Source: Cohnella thailandensis
GTDB taxonomy: Bacteria; Bacillota; Bacilli; Paenibacillales; Paenibacillaceae
Length of the DNA: 64,000 bases
NCBI RefSeq assembly: GCF_014212135.1
Contig: NZ_JACJVQ010000008.1
Location: 310,001-374,000, forward strand
Direction: 5' to 3'
Shown: in pieces, positions 7,466-15,700 of the stretch
Layout: the number at the start of each line of letters is the position of its first letter
Position numbering within the stretch: position 1 is the first letter of the stretch
Notes under the pieces: model-generated
Database searches by the model: none
What the model saw: only the letters and a program-made list of their open reading frames with translations
What the model was told of the DNA's origin: nothing
Program-made: the position numbers and the translations under genes

Positions 7466-8380
7466 TTAAACCTCGATCGAACGAATAAGCCCCTTCAGCT
7501 TCTCGGCCGACTTGTGCAGCAGCTCCCTCTCCGAATCCGAGAGCTCCAGCTTCAGCACCTCGCGAACCCCGTTCCGATCCACGATGCAAGGAACGCCCAG
7601 GTAGACGTCCGACACGCCGTGATAATCCTGAAGCAGCGTCGATACGTTGAGCACGGCGCCTTCGTCGCGGAGGATCGCGGTGACGATCCGGTCGAGCGCG
7701 AGGGCGATCGCATAGTAGGTCGCTCCCTTGGCCGCGATGATCTCATAAGCGGCATCTCTCGTGTTGCGGAAGATGCGATCCCTCTGCTCGTCGTCGAACT
7801 CGATGCGGGTTCCGGCAACATTGGCGAGGCTCCATACCGGCAGCTCGGAGTCTCCGTGCTCGCCGATAATGTGGGCGTGCACGCTCCGCGAATCGATGCC
7901 GAGCTCCTCGCCGATCAAGTAACGGAACCGCGCGCTGTCCAGCAGCGTTCCCGAGCCGATGATGCGGTGAACGGGCCACTGCGATTTTTTCCAAGAGAAG
8001 TAGCTCATGATGTCTACCGGATTGGAAGCGATCAGCAGGATTCCGTCCTGGTTGTACTTGAACACCTCGTTCATGATGCTCTCGAAGATCGAGACGTTGC
8101 GCCTCAGAAGATCGACTCGCGACTCGCCCGGCTTCTGCGCGGCTCCCGCCGTGACGATGATCAGATTGGCTCCGCGGCAATCCTCGTAAGTCCCCGCCCA
8201 CACCTTCGTTCTCCCGAGAAAAGGAAGCCCGTGGTTCATGTCGATCGCATCGCCCCGGGCCTTGCCTTCGTTGGCATCGATCAAGACCAGCTCATCCGCG
8301 CGCTCTCTCAGAAGAAGCGTGTACGCGGTCGTGGCTCCGACGGCTCCTACGCCGATAATGACGATCTTCGTTTTACTCAT
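7466..8380 (-). CDS. ldh: L-lactate dehydrogenase
   Basis: The 304-residue protein is an NAD-dependent LDH interconverting pyruvate and L-lactate. The cofactor loop is IIGVGAVGATTAY (about residues 6-18), followed by LVLIDANEGKARGDAIDMNH. Substrate and catalytic residues appear as GSGTLLDSARFR and IIGEHGDSELPVWS, which hold the active-site Arg and His. Members of the family are usually 310-320 residues, so this is slightly short at the C-terminus. The start overlaps the end of the FNT channel gene by 8 bp, which shows translational coupling and suggests lactate made here leaves through that channel. A TGTG-N8-CACA box upstream of the pair suggests redox or anaerobic control. Confidence 0.92.
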   Translation of the reverse strand: MSKTKIVIIGVGAVGATTAYTLLLRERADELVLIDANEGKARGDAIDMNHGLPFLGRTKVWAGTYEDCRGANLIIVTAGAAQKPGESRVDLLRRNVSIFESIMNEVFKYNQDGILLIASNPVDIMSYFSWKKSQWPVHRIIGSGTLLDSARFRYLIGEELGIDSRSVHAHIIGEHGDSELPVWSLANVAGTRIEFDDEQRDRIFRNTRDAAYEIIAAKGATYYAIALALDRIVTAILRDEGAVLNVSTLLQDYHGVSDVYLGVPCIVDRNGVREVLKLELSDSERELLHKSAEKLKGLIRSIEV

Positions 8381-9194
8381 TCGAATCGACCTCCATAGGG
8401 TTTGGTTTGGAATCCAGCTCGTCCAGGTACGGTTTATTTACGTAATGATACATGAAGCCCATCAGCACCGAGCCGCCGATAATGTTGCCCAGGGTAACCG
8501 GGATAAGATTATGGAACACTCCTCCCCAAGAGATCGTTCCGGGATGGTGCAGCACCAACGCGATCGCGAACGTGCACATATTGGCAATGCTATGCTCGTA
8601 ACCGGAGATGAAGAAGCAGAACACGAACAGGATCATCGCGAACATCTTCGCGCCGTCGCCCTTAAGCGACAAGGGGATGAAGAACGCCAGGCAGACGAGC
8701 CAGTTGCAGAGAAGCGCGCGGAAAAACAGCTCCGTGACGGGAAGGTTCATTTTCTTGTCGACCACGCTGAGCAGAAACCCGTTCACCGCCGATTCGGCGA
8801 ACAGCCCCGTCGTATAGATGAGGAAGGCGAAAAACGCGGCTCCGACGATATTGCCTAAGTACGTGTATAACCACAGCTTGAGGACCGTCCGCCACTCCAT
8901 CTTCTTCCTTAGCGCCGTGTAGGTGTAATAGAAGGTGTTGCCGGTGAACAGATCCCCTCCTCCGTAAGAGATCAGGATGATCGCCGCCCCGAACGTAAGG
9001 GCCGCCATCGGGTAGGCGAGCGGCGAATGCTCCCCGTAGAAGAAGCTGCCCGTCTTGAAGGCGACGATGACCCCGAAGCCGATGAACATGCTGGCTAGCG
9101 CGGATCGCGCGATATAACGCAGGCGGCTCTGCTTGAACACCTTAAGCTTCTTCAAAGCGAGCTGTTCGACTTTCTGCAGCGCGGCGACTTCCAT
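8373..9194 (-). CDS. formate/nitrite transporter family channel
   Basis: The 273-residue protein is a six-helix FNT channel. Helical stretches include ALASMFIGFGVIVAFKTGSFF, LTFGAAIILISYGGGDLFTGN and LWLYTYLGNIVGAAFFAFLIY. The conserved GGDLFTGNTFY corresponds to the first re-entrant loop, and GGVFHNLIPVTLGNIIGG contains the pore-lining NxxPVTxGN motif. FNT channels pass formate, nitrite, hydrosulfide or lactate as weak acids. The overlap with the ldh start makes lactate or formate the most likely cargo. It is the first gene of a two-gene unit with a palindromic redox-type site about 70-90 bp upstream. Confidence 0.9.
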   Translation of the reverse strand: MEVAALQKVEQLALKKLKVFKQSRLRYIARSALASMFIGFGVIVAFKTGSFFYGEHSPLAYPMAALTFGAAIILISYGGGDLFTGNTFYYTYTALRKKMEWRTVLKLWLYTYLGNIVGAAFFAFLIYTTGLFAESAVNGFLLSVVDKKMNLPVTELFFRALLCNWLVCLAFFIPLSLKGDGAKMFAMILFVFCFFISGYEHSIANMCTFAIALVLHHPGTISWGGVFHNLIPVTLGNIIGGSVLMGFMYHYVNKPYLDELDSKPNPMEVDSNE

Positions 9195-9265
9195 GAACGC
9201 TCCCCTCCATCGATTCCGTTTCGCATGGGTTGGGTTCCACTATAAGGAAAGCCCGGTTTATTATC

Positions 9266-9281
9266 TGTGCGGTAGATCACA
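9266..9281 (-). promoter_or_regulatory. Rex/FNR-like box upstream of the FNT-ldh unit
   Basis: TGTGATCTACCGCACA on the minus strand fits TGTGA-N6-TCACA with one mismatch. A GATAAT hexamer that could be the -10 overlaps its end. This consensus is shared by FNR/CRP-type regulators and by Rex, which represses ldh in many Gram-positives. I cannot tell which acts here. Confidence 0.5.
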
Positions 9282-9479
9282 CTCGGCATGCCGGCCGCGC
9301 AAAAAGGCGGTTCAGAGAGATCGTCTCCCTAACCCGCCCCATGATTACTCTCGTTACGGACGTCTTTTGACCTGCCTCGCCGCTTCGTACGCCGAATATA
9401 ATGAACATCTGTCTATCAGCAAAAAAACCGCCCGAGTCCGCAAGGAATCGTGACGGTTGATTTTTAGTCGAACGGGTGG

Positions 9480-10304
9480 TTAATCAAGCGGCTCGGAATC
9501 CGTTCGGGAGTCCCCTTCATGAGCGGAATCTTCTCCGCTGGCGGAGTCGGATGCCAAAACTTGCTTCAGTTCCTCCTGCAGCTTCGATACGATTCCGCGC
9601 AGCCGGGCGGCTTGCTCGGAATCCGGATTCTCCCGCGCTTCTCTTGCCGCTTGTGCCAGCAGGCCGACGGCTTCCGGCCATGTCATCGCCAGTCCGCGAA
9701 TATCGCGCTTGTCGAGTTCCCCGCCAAAGCGGTGCATGCCGCGCCGCTCCCAGCGCTCTTCGGGACGGACCGGCGCATTCTGTGCGCGTTCGCGAAGATG
9801 ACTGCGCCCCTCGTCCGTAATATGATACAGCTTCTTGCCGTCGACTTCGCTGGAGCCGGCAAGCCCCATCTCTTCGAGCAGCTGCAGGTTCGGGTAGATC
9901 GAACCGGCGCTCGGCGTATACAGGCCGCCCGTCTTCTCTTCCATCGCCTTGATCAACTGATAGCCGTGCATCGGCCCGGAGCCCAGAAGCTCCAGTAAGG
10001 CGAATTTGAACTCGCCGCGCATGAAGAAGCGTTTGCCTTCGCGGCGCCCGTCGAAACCGGGGCCGTCAAAACCGGGACCTCCATGGCCGCGTCCATCGAA
10101 GCCTAGGCCCGGCCGCTCGAAGCCTCGGCCGCCATGATGACCGCGTCCGCCGTGTCCGCGTCCCTCGCCGCGACCTCCCCGTCCTTCTCCTCCCCCATGA
10201 TGACGGAAAAACCGCTCTGGGCGGCGATCTTCTTCATCGAGGAATCGTCCTCCGCCGCGATGAAACGGCCCATGACCGTATGGGTGCATTGGGTGCATTC
10301 TCAT
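9480..10304 (-). CDS. PadR family transcriptional regulator with Gly/His/Arg-rich N-terminus
   Basis: Of 274 residues, about 95-175 form a PadR winged helix (RGEFKFALLELLGSGPMHGY, then SAGSIYPNLQLLEEMGLAG and KLYHITDEG). The first ~90 residues are low-complexity, dominated by Gly, His, Arg and Phe, with repeats such as GFDGPGFDGR. The tail is acidic and Ser-rich. Ordinary PadR proteins are about 100-190 residues and lack such a leader. It could bind metal or nucleic acid, but nothing in the sequence proves this. Upstream lie perfect TACGATATATCGTA-type palindromes, so it is probably autoregulated. AAGGAG stands 9 bases before the ATG. No partner gene is co-transcribed in the minus direction. 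Confidence 0.85.
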   Translation of the reverse strand: MRMHPMHPYGHGPFHRGGGRFLDEEDRRPERFFRHHGGGEGRGGRGEGRGHGGRGHHGGRGFERPGLGFDGRGHGGPGFDGPGFDGRREGKRFFMRGEFKFALLELLGSGPMHGYQLIKAMEEKTGGLYTPSAGSIYPNLQLLEEMGLAGSSEVDGKKLYHITDEGRSHLRERAQNAPVRPEERWERRGMHRFGGELDKRDIRGLAMTWPEAVGLLAQAAREARENPDSEQAARLRGIVSKLQEELKQVLASDSASGEDSAHEGDSRTDSEPLD

Positions 10305-10330
10305 GGTTAATCACTCCTTATTTTTTAAAT

Positions 10331-10380
10331 ACGATATATCGTTAACGATGTACATTCACTATAATACGATATATCGTATT
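10331..10380. promoter_or_regulatory. PadR operator cluster
   Basis: Two copies of ACGATATATCGT occur, at 10331-10342 and within the perfect 18-bp palindrome AATACGATATATCGTATT (10363-10380). A third palindrome, ATCGTTAACGAT, overlaps the first copy (10338-10349). They start 27 bp upstream of the PadR start codon. Repeated ATAT-centred dyads are usual for PadR operators. Confidence 0.7.
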
Positions 10381-10534
10381 GCGTCAAGCGAGATGATCAC
10401 GAAACCTGCCAAGAATCGAAAAAAGAGATAGCCCGTCGATCGATGATGACCCGAATGATTGCGAATGTTCCGAAGAAATAACGATTTTGCCGCTGCCCCG
10501 GCCGTGATAAATTTGTTCTGCGCCGCTCCCTAGG

Positions 10535-10582
10535 CCCCCTTCAGCTAGAAGCGCAGCAATCCGATTCGGCTCGCGAAGGGGG
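10535..10582 (+). other. possible structured leader of the PL14-like gene
   Basis: CCCCCTTC (10535-10542) pairs with GAAGGGGG (10575-10582). Between them is an inner CCGATTCGG hairpin, and outside them CCGC and GGCGG could extend the stem. It lies 80-130 bases before the start codon. I do not recognise a known riboswitch class. The rest of the gap 10381-10662 shows nothing I can name. Confidence 0.3.
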
Positions 10583-10662
10583 TGGCGGAAGGCTTCTTAA
10601 AGGAACGGCTCCAAGGATAGACCGCGAACTAAACTCGCACTTCATTACGAGGAGGGAAGTCA

Positions 10663-11910
10663 ATGAAGAAGACTTTGAGTTTGCTCGTGCTGCTTCTGCT
10701 CTTATCGAATTCGGCCGCCGCATTCGCCGCGCCCAAGATCAATACCTTCGAGCGGCCGGCACGAGGCTCCGCCTATACGCTAAGCGAATGGGCGACGGAC
10801 GGCTGGAACGCGCCTTGGGACTTGGGCATGAGCACGCGCACCTGGATCGACGGCTACAACTTCAACCATTCCGGCGGCCAATCGCTTCGCGTTTTCTATC
10901 CGGCGGGGCAGATCGATCCGGCCAATTCCGGCGCACAGGCCCCTTTCGCGCTGACGCCGGGGCGGGAATACTACCTGTCCTATTGGGTCCGGTTCAGCAG
11001 CGACTTCAGCTGGGGAACGACGCAATTCGCAGGGAAGCTCGGGCTCGGCTTGGCCGGAGGCGCGGCTTGCTCCGGAGGACAGACGTGCACGGGCTATAAC
11101 GGATTCAGCTCGCGGATGATTTGGAGAAGCGGCGGGCAAGCCGCCATCTACTATTATCACATGGGCAACAACGGCCAATACGGGGATTACGCTGTCCTTA
11201 AGAACAGCAACGGAACGGACATCTATTATCCGAAGGGAACCTGGGTCAACATCGTCCAACGTCTCAAGGTCAACACGGTCACGAACGGGGAAGCGAATCC
11301 GGACGGAGAGATTCAGATCTGGTACAACGGAACGTCGGCGGCTTTAATCACGGGCTTGCGCTTTGTCCGTAATGCCGATCTGGTAGACAAGGCTTACTTC
11401 TCCTCCTTCTTCGGGGGCGCCACCTCGGAATTCGCTCCGGCCAACGACTCCTATGTCTGGTACGACGACCTTAAAGCGTCCACGAACCGGGCGGACATTT
11501 GCGAGCTGAATGCCGGAGGATGCTTCACTCGGACGTTCCAGGCGGAAAATTATACGGCGATGAGCGGGGTCATGACGGAGCCGACGCCGGATGCGGGCGG
11601 CGGGCTGAACATCGGCGGCATCGACAGCCAGGATTGGATCGCCTTCGGCAACGTATCGGTTCCGAAGACAGGCACTTATCTCGTCGAATATCGGGTTGCC
11701 TCCCCCAACGCGGGCGGCAAGCTGTCGCTCGACATCGACGAAGGCGACACCGTCCTCGGGCAGATCGACATTCCGAACACCGGCAGCTGGTCAAGCTACC
11801 GGACCGTCTCCCATACGGTCCAGATAACGGCCGGCACTTACCAGTTCGGCCTATACGCAGCCACCGGAGGGTTCGATATCAACTGGTGGAAGATCACTCA
11901 GCTTTATTGA
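10663..11910 (+). CDS. secreted polysaccharide lyase (PL14-like) with CBM6
   Basis: The 415-residue protein has a clear signal peptide (KK, then LSLLVLLLLLSNSAAAFA, cleavage near residue 22). Residues about 25-275 match the PL14-type beta-jelly-roll: the FAGKLGLGLAGG segment, RMIWRSGGQAAIYYYHMG, the PKGTWVNIVQRLKVNT strand and EIQIWYNG. A CBM6-like module follows (QAENYTAMSGV to FDINWWKITQLY, about 290-415). PL14 enzymes cleave alginate or glucuronan by beta-elimination, so a uronic-acid polymer is the likely substrate, but the exact polymer cannot be read. An uncommon cysteine-rich loop (AACSGGQTC) follows the KLGLGLAGG segment. AGGAGGGAAG precedes the ATG and a strong terminator follows, so it is monocistronic. 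Confidence 0.75.
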   Translation: MKKTLSLLVLLLLLSNSAAAFAAPKINTFERPARGSAYTLSEWATDGWNAPWDLGMSTRTWIDGYNFNHSGGQSLRVFYPAGQIDPANSGAQAPFALTPGREYYLSYWVRFSSDFSWGTTQFAGKLGLGLAGGAACSGGQTCTGYNGFSSRMIWRSGGQAAIYYYHMGNNGQYGDYAVLKNSNGTDIYYPKGTWVNIVQRLKVNTVTNGEANPDGEIQIWYNGTSAALITGLRFVRNADLVDKAYFSSFFGGATSEFAPANDSYVWYDDLKASTNRADICELNAGGCFTRTFQAENYTAMSGVMTEPTPDAGGGLNIGGIDSQDWIAFGNVSVPKTGTYLVEYRVASPNAGGKLSLDIDEGDTVLGQIDIPNTGSWSSYRTVSHTVQITAGTYQFGLYAATGGFDINWWKITQLY

Positions 11911-11927
11911 GAACGGCTTGAAACAAG

Positions 11928-11978
11928 AAACAACGGCAGCCCGGGACGGTTAACTCCGTCTTGGACTGCCGTTGTTTT
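11928..11978 (+). terminator. terminator after PL14-like gene
   Basis: AAACAACGGCAG pairs with CTGCCGTTGTTT, with a second inner stem CCGGGACGG/CCGTCTTGG. A TTTTGTTCTCTTT tract follows. It could also serve the convergent YcxB gene. Confidence 0.85.
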
Positions 11979-11998
11979 GTTCTCTTTCTCGTTAATTG

Positions 11999-12589
11999 CT
12001 AGCCTAAGTTGCGAGAGATGTAAAATTGTACGATACCGACCGTTACAAGGAAAATGAGCAGATATAATCCTAATTTTAACAAGAACTTCGATTTACTCTT
12101 TTTGCGGCTTTGCGGCGAGGTATACTGCAAGACCATCTTCCGGATACCGTCCTTGCCCTCCAAGAACCGCTGCGGAAACAGATGCCCGGCGTTGCTAAAG
12201 ATGATCAAGAAAATTCCATGCTTATTTATGATGACTCTCTGCACGTCCGACCATTGTACCTTTGCATTCGATGATTCGGATTCCATTCGAAATCCCTCGG
12301 GCGTAAACTCGTAAATCTTCTTCTCCGTATAGAACTTGTTCCGAGAGCTTTGGACCGCTCCCCGATAGAGCATAATGGGAAGCAATACGCTTATTAAGAT
12401 GAAGAACAGGCTAAATGCATACGACCCGAACGGTTGCCCTCGAGACAACTGGACGATGAAGTAGATGAGAAAAACGATGCCAAGTAAGGATACGGTTCGC
12501 AAACTTCCGCTACTCTTCGCGTATGCGAAATTAAAATCAACCATATCGCGACTCGTAAGCTCGATTTCGATTTTCTCTGGCTCTCCCAC
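11999..12589 (-). CDS. YcxB-like membrane protein
   Basis: The 196-residue protein has two central membrane segments (VSLLGIVFLIYFIVQLS and YAFSLFFILISVLLPIMLY, about residues 33-75) and a soluble stretch resembling the YcxB-like domain (IYEFTPEGFRMESESSNAKVQWSDVQRVIIN). A C-terminal membrane helix (LLKLGLYLLIFLVTVGIVQFY) follows a basic patch. The family has no known biochemical function. A GTG start is chosen because AGGGG stands 7 bases before it. It is convergent with the PL14-like gene and shows no operon partner. Confidence 0.7.
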   Translation of the reverse strand: MGEPEKIEIELTSRDMVDFNFAYAKSSGSLRTVSLLGIVFLIYFIVQLSRGQPFGSYAFSLFFILISVLLPIMLYRGAVQSSRNKFYTEKKIYEFTPEGFRMESESSNAKVQWSDVQRVIINKHGIFLIIFSNAGHLFPQRFLEGKDGIRKMVLQYTSPQSRKKSKSKFLLKLGLYLLIFLVTVGIVQFYISRNLG

Positions 12590-12703
12590 CGAATTCCCCT
12601 CGCATACCCTAATTTCATTTCAAATTCACGCTTTTCCAACATACCATCATTTGATATTTTTTCCAATAGGTTTGACTGTTTTTACACCGCTGCCAAATCG
12701 AAC

Positions 12704-12743
12704 AAAGCCGCCGGAGCTCCGAACTTCGGATTCCGACGGCCTT
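12704..12743 (-). terminator. terminator after the SLH lyase gene
   Basis: On the minus strand AAGGCCGTCGGAATCCGAA pairs with TCGGAGCTCCGGCGGCTTT around a two-base loop. It lies about 20 bases past the stop of the gene ending at 12762. The T tract is short. Confidence 0.65.
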
Positions 12744-12761
12744 GTCGCCGATAGGCGTCGT

Positions 12762-15700
12762 TTAGAACGATTGAATCAGTCGAACGACGACAGCCGCGGC
12801 TTCGGCGCGGGTCACGATGCCTTCCGGCTCGAAGCGGTTGCCCGTCGTTCCCTTCATGAGTCCTTGCGCATGAACTCTCGCGACGGCATCGGCGGCCCAG
12901 GCGGGAATCCGGAAAGCGTCGGCGAATCCGGCCGCCTCCGACTCGTTCGATTCCGCCGCTTGGCCAAGCGCGTTCGAGAGCAACGCGGCAAGCTGAGCCC
13001 GGTTTAGCTCCTCGTTCGGCCGAAGCGTCCCATCCGAATAGCCGTGAAGGATTCCGGCCTTAACGACTTGCGAGAGAGCCGGAGCCGCCCAGGCGCCGAC
13101 CTCTCCCGCGTCGGAGAAGCCGCTCAAGGACGCTTCTTCGCCGGACAGCTTCAGCCCGCTCGCCAGCATCGCGAGGAATTCCGAGCGCGTGACGCTCTTG
13201 TTCGGCTTAAAGGTGCCGTCCTCGAAGCCCTTGACGATGCCCGCTTCCGCCGCGGCCTTGATCTCGTTCTCGGCCCAGTGCCCGGCAACGTCCTTAAAGC
13301 CGGCAATTGGTTGTTCGTCTGCGACCGCCAGCACCGCGAACTTGGTCAGATGGTCGGACCAGGCGGTCACATAGCTTCCGTCTACCGTCCCGCCCATCTC
13401 GATCCATTGTTTCTTGTCCTCGTCGTAGTAATGAACCGACGGCTTCTGCCCTTCGGCCAGCTCAGCCGGATCGAACTTCAGCCGAATCGCGATCGGCTTG
13501 GCGAACGTGCCGGGGACGCTCTTTGTAATCTCGAAGACGGAGCTGATCAGGTCCGCTCCTTCCGACGACAGCCGAGCGAGAACGGCCGGATCGGTCAGCT
13601 TCCGGGCGATGTACCGCACGGTCCGGTCGACCGCGCCCGCCGGCACGGTAACCGTCAGCTCCTGGCCGAGAGTGAGCACCGCCGACGATTCGGGGGAGAC
13701 GGACTGTTCCGTCCGGTTCGGATCCGCTTGCGGCGTCGTGCCGGACGGAGGTGTTACCGGATCGGTTGGATCGGTTGGATCGGTAGGTTCTGTCGGATTA
13801 TCGATGATCGAGGTTACGCTAATAAAGCCGTTATTCTCGGCGTAATCCGCTTCCTCGCCGTTCCATTTGACCGATGTTGCTCCCGGCGCATACACGACGA
13901 CCGTCAAGCTCTCGTATCCCGTCCACCCTTGCGTATCCACGTTCAGCGCGCCATTTTCAAAAGTCGTCTTCAGCTTCACCTGGTCCGCCGTCAGCCCTTG
14001 GCCGTCCGCGAACGAATATTGCAGCGCGCCTATGGATTCGACGTTAGGGTTATAGGAGAACACTTGCCCGCGACCGTCCTTGAGCTTCACTTCGATCGGT
14101 CCGGCTTCGGTCTTGTACACGGATTCGATGACGCTCTCTCCGCGGTAAGGCTCCAGCACGCTAACGAACTGAGCATCCTTCGCTTGGACCCGGTTGACCA
14201 GCACCTTGGTATAAACGTCCGTCGCGTTGCCCGGTCCCGGCGCTTCGCCTACGATCATCTGCGATGGGGCCGCTTCGGAGCCGGTCAGGCCGAACAGCTT
14301 CAGCCCGTTGCCGGCTTCCGTCGTCCAAGCTCCTTCCCACGGGCCGGAGGCTTCGGAGACGCTGCCGTTGCGGAAGAAGGAATAAGCATCCTTCGTGCCC
14401 AGCGGCCCCTCGTATGGCGCCATCTGCGAGTCGGTATCGAAGCTTCCCATGCCATGAAGGATCCAGTCGTACTGGCGCTCCGTGTCGGACGAGACGCTGA
14501 ACAGGTCGATCAGGTAATCCTTCGTGACGGCGACCGTTCTCTCATAGCGGTTCAGTCCGGCATACGCCTTGCCAGCCGTGTTGGTCATGATGCCGATCGT
14601 GTCGGACGGCAGGAAAAGCTTCGTCGGCTCGTAAATTTCCGTATTGCCGTCCATCTGAGCTTGCTGGGTGTCCCCGTCGACGAGGACGGTATTGTGCGGG
14701 AACGATTTTTTGTAATAGGACTCGTACATCGAGTTGCTGTAGGGCGGAATGCCGAGGTCCGGAGCCAGTCGCTCGCCCTTGCCGAAGATCTCCAGGTGCA
14801 GCTTGTCCGGATGGCCGTGGTAGCCGCCGTGCTTGCCGTAATCGACGAGCGCGTACAGCTGGTCGTCTCCCTCTCCGGCTCTCAGAACCGAGTGCCCGAT
14901 GCCCGTGAAGTTCACGCTCTCCGATGGGAGAGAACCGCTGCTCGGAATCTCGTCGACCCCGTAGAACACCGCTTGCTCCCCGGCGATGCCGGAGCCGGAG
15001 TTGCCCGGGACGACGAAGCCTCCTCTTGCCCGGCCGTTGTCCGCGTAGAGCTTGTGCAGAAGCGCGCCGTAGGACGGGTCGAGATAATGCGCGTATACGG
15101 CCTCGTAATCCATCGGAACGACTCGTCCCGGAGCCGCCAGGCTGGTCGGATATTTGCCGGAGTCATTGCCGTTGATGATGCCGAGGTCGGGAAAAGCATA
15201 CTGAAGAGTCACGTCGTACGTTTTCTTGAAATTCGGATTGGCGAACAGGTCGTAGCCCATGCCTTGCAGAGCTTGGGCATGGTAGAAGAGCGCGGATTGC
15301 GCGTAGAAATGATAGCCGATCGCTCCCTCGTACCAGAAGCCGTCGGACAGAACGCTGTTCTCCATCTGGAAGTCGAAGCCGCTGCGTCCGTTCACGGAGA
15401 AGTCCATCAGCGACGGGTCTTCCAGAAGCGCCCCGATCGCCCCGATCGCCGCATTGTGCCACGTCTGCCAGTTCGACTTGCCGGTGTCGTAGCTTTGCAG
15501 CGTCTTCGCCGACGGAGCGAACAGGTTCATCTCGATGTCGTACTTCTCTGCCGCGCTAAGCAGGCCGCTCGGCTCTATCAGGTCGTACGCGTGCGCCAGA
15601 GAAATGATCTGGACGGCCTCGTCCAGCGACTGATAATAGATTCGGCCGTTCAGCGGCTGCATCGGGTAGCTCGGATAGAGAGCCGCGTAGCTCACGAGAA

